The translations under genes and the position numbers were made by a program. This document shows positions 59,398 to 64,000 of a stretch of 64,000 nucleotides of DNA, in pieces. Source of the stretch: Nitrobacteraceae bacterium AZCC 2146. GTDB taxonomy: Bacteria > Pseudomonadota > Alphaproteobacteria > Rhizobiales > Xanthobacteraceae. Each line of letters opens with the position of its first letter. Position 1 is the stretch's first letter. The stretch covers positions 6,684,001 through 6,748,000 of the forward strand of contig JBAGRP010000001.1 of the NCBI GenBank assembly GCA_036924855.1. The letters are read 5' to 3'. The notes below the pieces were generated by a model. It saw only the letters and a list, made by a program, of their open reading frames with translations, searched no databases and was not told the DNA's origin.

Positions 59398-60348
59398 GTA
59401 CCGCCAATGCAGCCCATTCAGTCGTCGAACCGTCGGCGGGCACGCGGCGGTTCGCAGGCTCGCTTGTGATTCTCTATGCGGTGATCACAATGATTCCGCT
59501 GATCTGGATCGTGCTCACCTCATTCAAGTCACCGGACGACGCGATTTCCTATCCGCCCAAGGTCGTCTTCAGTCCGTCGCTTGAAGGTTTCTGCAATCTT
59601 TTCACCACTCGCTCGCGTCAGACGCCGGAATTCATCCAGACGCTGGGCCCGCCGCAGGGCCTTTGCGACAGCATCGCGCGCAGTCGCAATATGGTTGTCG
59701 CCGGCCCGTCGAACTATGTGCCGCGCTTCGTCAATTCGCTGATCATCGCTTTTGGTTCGACGGTGCTCGCCGTCGCGCTCGGTACGTTGTCGGCTTATGG
59801 CTTTTCGCGGTTCCGCGTGCCGCTGAAGGACGATCTGCTGTTCTTCATCCTGTCGACCAGGATGATGCCGCCGATCGCTGTCGCGATCCCGATCTACCTG
59901 ATGTACCGCACCATCGGGCTGTCGGATACCAGGCTCGGGATGATCCTGCTCTACACGTCGGTCAACGTCTCGCTCCGCCGTTTGGCTTCTCAAGGGCTTC
60001 ATCGACGAAATCCCGCGCGAGTACGAGGAGGCAGCGATGATCGATGGCTATACGCGCTTTCAGGCCTTCGTGAAGGTGGTGCTGCCGCAGGCGACGACCG
60101 GGATAGCGGCAACGGCAATCTTCTGTCTCATCTTTGCTTGGAACGAATACGCCTTTGCAGTGCTTCTGACCTCCGGCAACGCGCAGACGGCGCCGCCCTT
60201 CATTCCAATCATCATCGGCGAGGGCGGGCAGGACTGGCCCGCGGTCGCCGCCGGCACGACACTTTTCCTGGTGCCGATCGTCGTGTTCACGGTGCTTTTG
60301 CGCAAGCATCTGCTGCGCGGCATCACCTTTGGAGCCGTTCGCAAATGA
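59394..60348 (+). pseudogene. Carbohydrate/polyol ABC permease 2, frameshifted
   Basis: A MalG-type permease of about 317 residues if intact. The first ~198 codons read normally to LLYTSVNVS. One extra base near 59985 then shifts the frame (LRRLASQG instead of FAVWLLKGF). Reading one base on restores FIDEIPREYEEAAMIDGYTRFQAFVKVVLPQ (the EAA loop) to the true end at 60348. The shift falls in CTCCGCCG. Either the gene is newly inactivated or the base is a sequencing error; the rest of the operon looks intact, which favours error or very recent loss. Confidence 0.8.
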
Positions 60349-60554
60349 GTCTCGAAGCGAACTCGATGCCGCGCCGCGGCTTCACGGAAAGGATTTTGCG
60401 TCGCGGTCCGCTGGAGGCCATCGCGACGACGATCATAGCCATAGGCGTCGTCATGCTGATGCAGCCGTTTTTCTTGACGCTCTATTCCTGGTCTTTCGCG
60501 ACCACTTTGTTCGGTACGGTGATGTTCACCATCGTCTCGAAGGTCAGGGAGTAG
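60345..60554 (+). CDS. Small inner-membrane protein of the polyol ABC system (GlpU-like position)
   Basis: A 69-residue protein with two hydrophobic helices (LEAIATTIIAIGVVMLMQPF; FATTLFGTVMFTIVSK). It overlaps the permease 2 stop as ATGA and precedes the ATPase gene by 6 bases, so it belongs to the transporter operon. In rhizobial glycerol importers a small membrane protein (GlpU) occurs in the same gene set. A role as a transporter accessory subunit is likely but unproven. Confidence 0.75.
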   Translation: MSLEANSMPRRGFTERILRRGPLEAIATTIIAIGVVMLMQPFFLTLYSWSFATTLFGTVMFTIVSKVRE

Positions 60555-60560
60555 GGCGCG

Positions 60561-61658
60561 ATGGCACAGATCAGGGTCGAGGCGCTCGACAAATCCTTCG
60601 GGACGTTTCATGCGGTCAAGGCCGCCAGTTTCACGGTCGAGGACGGCCAGTTCCTCTGCCTGCTAGGGCCTTCCGGCTGCGGCAAGACGACGACATTGCG
60701 CATGATAGCAGGGCTGGAATTGCCGACGGCCGGCGTCATCAGGCTCGGTGGCGAGGACGTCACGATGAATCGCGCCTCGGCGCGCGATGTCGCCTTCGTG
60801 TTCCAGCTCTTTGCGCTCTATCCGCACATGAACGTCCGACGCAATATCGGCTTTCCCCTGAAATGCGAGGGCATCGGTGTGATCGAGCGCGAACGGCGGG
60901 TCGTCGAGGTCGCGCGTATCCTGCGTATCTCTCATCTCCTCGACAGCTCCGTGTCGGGCCTCGCCGGCGGCGACCGGCAGCGTGTCGCCCTTGGACGCGC
61001 GATCGTGCGCGAGCCGAAATGCTTTCTGATGGACGAGCCACTCGGCGCACTCGATACCGAAATGCGCGAGGCGATGATCCATGAATTGCGCGCGCTGCAT
61101 GACCGGCTCGGTGCGACGACGGTCTACGTTACGCATGACCAGCTGGAAGCCATGGCGATGGCGGACATGATTGCGGTGATGAACGACGGCGTGGTCGAGC
61201 AGGTCGCAAGCCCGCGCGACATCTATGACCGGCCTGCTTCGCTCTTCGTCGCAGACTTCATTGGTTCGCCGCCGATGAATTTCCTGCCGTTTCGCGGCAG
61301 CCTGGAAGCCGGCGCGCAGACGATCCGGCTAGGCGAGCGCGAGGTTGCAGTTCCCGCTGCGCGCGAGGCGCTGGCGGAAAGCGATCTCGTGCTTGGAGTT
61401 CGGCCCGAGCATGTGCGTTTCGCCGATCGCGGCATGGTGCGGGGCGAGGTCTATGGGTCGGAATATCTCGGCACCACGCAGATCGTTACCGTGACGACGC
61501 GCTATGGCGCGCTCAAGGCCCGGTCGCCCGCCAGCATGTCCTTTCGAACCGGAGAGAGTGTCGGGCTCGACTTTCGGCCCGATACGCTGTCGATCTTCGA
61601 CAAGGGGTCGGGTCGTGCGATCCGCACCGCGTTGTATGAAGGAGGCGCGCATGGCTGA
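60561..61658 (+). CDS. Carbohydrate/polyol ABC ATPase 1 (MalK/UgpC-like)
   Basis: A 365-residue ATPase with a C-terminal TOBE/regulatory domain. Motifs: GPSGCGKTT, FQLFALYPHMNV, LAGGDRQRVALGRA, CFLMDEPLGALD, VTHDQLEAM. The signature LAGGDRQ departs from LSGGQ at Ser and Gln, as occurs in GlpS-type ATPases with a partner. The tail (VLGVRPEHVRF) is typical of MalK. Works with the second ATPase as a heterodimer. Confidence 0.9.
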   Translation: MAQIRVEALDKSFGTFHAVKAASFTVEDGQFLCLLGPSGCGKTTTLRMIAGLELPTAGVIRLGGEDVTMNRASARDVAFVFQLFALYPHMNVRRNIGFPLKCEGIGVIERERRVVEVARILRISHLLDSSVSGLAGGDRQRVALGRAIVREPKCFLMDEPLGALDTEMREAMIHELRALHDRLGATTVYVTHDQLEAMAMADMIAVMNDGVVEQVASPRDIYDRPASLFVADFIGSPPMNFLPFRGSLEAGAQTIRLGEREVAVPAAREALAESDLVLGVRPEHVRFADRGMVRGEVYGSEYLGTTQIVTVTTRYGALKARSPASMSFRTGESVGLDFRPDTLSIFDKGSGRAIRTALYEGGAHG

Positions 61659-62658
61659 AGTCGAGATCAGGGCGGTCTCCAAGGCGTTCGGCAAAGCGCA
61701 GGCGGTCAACGATCTGTCGCTGACCGTCGGAGACGGCGAATTCGTCGCGTTGCTCGGGCCGACGGGCGCCGGCAAGACCACGACGCTGCGTCTTGTTGCC
61801 GGACTGGAGACGCCAGACAGCGGTTCGATCCGGATCGGCGGCCGCGACGTGACCGGCGATGCGCCGGCCGATCGCGACGTTGCCTTCGTCTTCCAGCAAT
61901 ATTCGCTGTATCCGCATCTTACCGTGTTCGAGAACTTGGCCTTTGCGCTACGTGCGCCGATTCGGCGCGTACCCGAAGCCGACATTCGCGCGAAGGTGCA
62001 GGAGGTCGCGCGTCTTCTCCACATTGAAACCAAGCTGGGCAACAAGGCGACGCAGTTGTCGGGCGGGCAGATGCAGCGCGTGGCGATTGGCCGGGCCCTG
62101 GTGCGTTCGCCCTCGATCTATCTGATGGATGAACCGCTCTCCTCGCTGGACGCAAAGCTGCGCGGCGAAATGCGTCTCGAGCTCAAGCGCATCCAGACCG
62201 ATCTCGGCGCGACGATCCTCTATGTCACCCACGATCAGACGGAAGCGATGACCATGGCTTCGCGCATCGGCGTGATCGAGGCCGGGCGGCTGATGCAGAT
62301 AGGTACGCCGCGCGAGATCTACGAGAACCCGGTCAACGCTCATGTCGCCGCGCGGCTTGGCCAGCCGATGATCAACCTGCTGCCGGCGGCTCTATTTGCC
62401 GACGTTCCGCCCGGCGCCGCGACCGTCGGCGCGCGCACCGAGCACCTGGCGATCGCACGCGGCGGCGGAGACGTGTCGGCAACGGTCACGCGGATCGAAC
62501 ATCTCGGTGACCAGAGCCATCTCCACCTCGACCTCGGCGGACAACCGGTGGTGACGTTGGCGGACCCTGAGGCAAAGTTAGGCGCCGGGGACATCGTGTC
62601 GCTCCGCCTCAACAAGCCGCTTTTCTTCGATGCGGTCGGCGGGAGGGTCGCGGCATGA
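61651..62658 (+). CDS. Carbohydrate/polyol ABC ATPase 2 (MalK/UgpC-like)
   Basis: A 335-residue ATPase: GPTGAGKTT, FQQYSLYPHLTV, LSGGQMQRVAIGRAL, IYLMDEPLSSLD, VTHDQTEAMTMA, then a shorter TOBE domain. The ATG at 61651 has GGAGG 6 bases upstream and overlaps the previous gene by 8 bases; the frame is open further upstream without support. Two unlike ATPases in one importer fit the GlpS/GlpT arrangement. Confidence 0.9.
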   Translation: MAEVEIRAVSKAFGKAQAVNDLSLTVGDGEFVALLGPTGAGKTTTLRLVAGLETPDSGSIRIGGRDVTGDAPADRDVAFVFQQYSLYPHLTVFENLAFALRAPIRRVPEADIRAKVQEVARLLHIETKLGNKATQLSGGQMQRVAIGRALVRSPSIYLMDEPLSSLDAKLRGEMRLELKRIQTDLGATILYVTHDQTEAMTMASRIGVIEAGRLMQIGTPREIYENPVNAHVAARLGQPMINLLPAALFADVPPGAATVGARTEHLAIARGGGDVSATVTRIEHLGDQSHLHLDLGGQPVVTLADPEAKLGAGDIVSLRLNKPLFFDAVGGRVAA

Positions 62659-63269
62659 GTCTCGATCGGGCTGCCAGGGAAGAGCTGGTGCGAGCGCTTG
62701 CGGCGTCGGTGATCGAGCACGCCGACGAACTGACCAACCTCGACCAGGCGATTGGTGACGGCGATCACGGGCTGAACATGAAGCGCGGCTTCGAGGCTGT
62801 GATCGCGACACTGCCTGGCCTTGCGGACAAATCGCTGCCTGAAATGCTGAAGGTGATCGGAATGACGCTGGTCATGAAGGTCGGCGGCGCTTCCGGGCCG
62901 CTGGTCGGCACTTTCTTCATGGAGCTTGGCAAGGCGCTTCCGGAGCAGCCAGCGCGTGCCGATCTCGTCGCAGCGACGGACAAGGCGATCAATGCCGTCA
63001 AGGCACGCGGACGTTCGGAAGCGGGGCAGAAGACCTTGCTGGATGTCCTGGTGCCGGTGCAAGCCGTGTTGGCGGGGGGCGGCGATGCCAGGGCGATTGC
63101 GGCGGAGGCGGCGCAAGCGGCCGATCGCACGACGCCGATGCTCGCTATTCGCGGCCGGGCTTCCTTTCTCGGCGAACGTTCCATTGGTCACATGGACCCG
63201 GGTTCGCGCTCGGCATCCCTTTTGATCGGTGCGGCAGTCAAGGTACTGGAATTCGAGGCAAGTTCATGA
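62655..63269 (+). CDS. dhaL: Dihydroxyacetone kinase subunit DhaL (ADP-binding)
   Basis: A 204-residue nucleotide-binding subunit. In PTS-type DHA kinases DhaL holds ADP permanently; DhaM rephosphorylates it and DhaK brings the substrate. The Mg-ADP motif is AIGDGDHGLNM (Asp triad), followed by GGASGPLVGTFFMELG and the end motif LAIRGRASFLGERSIGHMDPGSRSASLL. It overlaps the ATPase stop as ATGA. No dhaK is visible in the window; it may lie beyond the right edge. Confidence 0.93.
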   Translation: MSLDRAAREELVRALAASVIEHADELTNLDQAIGDGDHGLNMKRGFEAVIATLPGLADKSLPEMLKVIGMTLVMKVGGASGPLVGTFFMELGKALPEQPARADLVAATDKAINAVKARGRSEAGQKTLLDVLVPVQAVLAGGGDARAIAAEAAQAADRTTPMLAIRGRASFLGERSIGHMDPGSRSASLLIGAAVKVLEFEASS

Positions 63270-63667
63270 ACAGTTCAAATGCCCGCAATGTCGGGATCGT
63301 CATCGTTTCTCACTCCCCAAAGATCGCGGAAGGCGCGGCTGATATGGTGCGTCAGATGGTAGGCAACGCCGTGCCGCTCGCCTGGACGGGCGGTGATGTC
63401 GATGGCGGGCTCGGCACGAATGTTGCCGGAATCCTCGAGGCGATCGAGACGGCATGGTCGCCGGCAGGTGTGGCGGTGCTGGTTGATCTTGGTGGGGCGG
63501 AGACCAATTCCGAGATGGCGGTGGAGATGCTGCCCGAAGATCGACGGGCGCGCGTCGTTATCTGCAATGCCCCGGTGGTCGAGGGAGCCGTGATCGCGGC
63601 GACCGAGTCTTCGGGCGGCTCGCCGCTTGCCGCCGTCAAGCGCAGCGCGGAGGAATTCTATGCATGA
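63266..63667 (+). CDS. dhaM: DhaM phosphotransfer subunit (EIIA-mannose-like domain)
   Basis: A 133-residue EIIA(Man)-like protein. The phospho-His is in GIVIVSHSPKIAEG (~16); VAVLVDLGGAETNSEMAVEML and the terminal helix complete the fold. In E. coli the same domain is fused to HPr and a truncated enzyme I; here HPr and EI are separate genes right behind it. It passes phosphate from PEP via EI and HPr to DhaL-bound ADP. Overlaps dhaL by 4 bases. Confidence 0.92.
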   Translation: MNSSNARNVGIVIVSHSPKIAEGAADMVRQMVGNAVPLAWTGGDVDGGLGTNVAGILEAIETAWSPAGVAVLVDLGGAETNSEMAVEMLPEDRRARVVICNAPVVEGAVIAATESSGGSPLAAVKRSAEEFYA

Positions 63668-63974
63668 CGCCCACGCCAGCCGGGCAGGCGAAACGTCGGC
63701 GCCGTTGACGGCATCGGCGGTTCTTGTCAACCAAGTCGGACTTCATGCGCGGCCATCGGTCAAGCTCACGCAGTGTGCGAAGGGCTTTGCCGCGAAGATC
63801 GAACTCGCCCTCGCTGCGGACGGACCCTGGACGGACGCCAAGAGTCCAGTGAAGGTGATGCGCGTGAAGGCCCCGCAGGGCGCAACGTTGCATTTTCGCG
63901 TTGCCGGCGCCGACGGCGAGGCGGCGCTCGCGGCCATGCTGGCGCTGGTGCACGATGGATTTGGTGAGGCCTGA
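63660..63974 (+). CDS. HPr-like phosphocarrier protein
   Basis: A 104-residue HPr. The phospho-His is in GLHARPSVKL (~29). The regulatory Ser region reads KSPVKVMRVKAPQG, so the Ser-46 equivalent is not clearly conserved. A 15-residue N-terminal extension precedes the core. GGAGGAATTCT before the ATG at 63660 fixes the start, 8 bases inside dhaM. It is dedicated to the DHA kinase relay by position. Confidence 0.88.
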   Translation: MHDAHASRAGETSAPLTASAVLVNQVGLHARPSVKLTQCAKGFAAKIELALAADGPWTDAKSPVKVMRVKAPQGATLHFRVAGADGEAALAAMLALVHDGFGEA

Positions 63975-63977
63975 CGG

Positions 63978-64000
63978 TGGCCGAGATCCATCTCACCGGC
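63978..64000 (+). CDS. Enzyme I-like PEP phosphotransferase, first codons
   Basis: A GTG with GGTGAGG 7 bases upstream begins VAEIHLTG, the typical start of enzyme I domains (x-E-I-x-L-x-G-x-P-A-S). The window ends after 7 codons. Position behind HPr and DhaM supports it. Confidence 0.6.

Overview
The window is high-GC DNA from an alphaproteobacterium. The gene families and their order (NitT/TauT and Liv-type ABC systems, DhaL/DhaM with a polyol-type ABC importer, abundant IS66 and serine-recombinase debris, a flgE-flgN-flgK-flgL order) suggest the Bradyrhizobium/Rhodopseudomonas group. This is an inference from family resemblance, not from a marker gene.

Layout. 1-4.3 kb: end of a flagellar cluster (3' end of flgE, a small unknown gene, a flgN-like chaperone, flgK, flgL). 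4.3-16.7 kb: a nutrient-scavenging locus with two complete NitT/TauT-type ABC transporters facing an AprBA-like flavoprotein/ferredoxin pair plus a HEAT-repeat protein, with a Crp/Fnr regulator, a DUF971 protein, an amidase and a TauE/SafE fragment. A palindrome near GCAATTAATTGC recurs in front of these units. 17.5-27 kb: an indolepyruvate-ferredoxin-oxidoreductase-like pair divergent from a Liv ABC operon (with a LivM-LivG fusion) and a MarR regulator. 27.4-29.5 kb: a RES/Xre toxin-antitoxin pair, the 3' half of a tRNA-Arg, and scrambled pieces of a serine recombinase.

29.5-36.4 kb: a two-component/c-di-GMP unit (GGDEF response regulator plus hybrid sensor kinase). A complete IS66 element (30780-33677, 8-bp target duplication GTTGAATA) has cut the kinase gene and severed its C-terminal Hpt domain. 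Removing the IS and one duplication copy restores a single frame of 984 residues. A T8 run near the 5' end also puts the N-terminal membrane helix out of frame.

36.7-56.4 kb: an accessory mosaic. Five same-orientation copies of a hairpin repeat with a TGGCGCGCCA core separate otherwise unrelated gene modules: RecD2-like helicase/SNF2/SWIM; PilZ plus a GGDEF-EAL protein; a GntR-controlled ABC/RidA/PLP-enzyme/HAD operon; a CadC-like regulator plus cupin. One copy is fused to a recombinase C-terminal remnant at the core. The homologous remnant at 28.8 kb is fused at the matching point to the CCA end of a tRNA-Arg fragment.

56.8-64 kb: an operon for uptake of a small polyol or triose (binding protein, two permeases, a small membrane protein, two ATPases) running straight into DhaL, DhaM, HPr and the start of enzyme I. 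This implies import followed by PEP-dependent phosphorylation, probably of dihydroxyacetone. The second permease is broken by a single-base frameshift.
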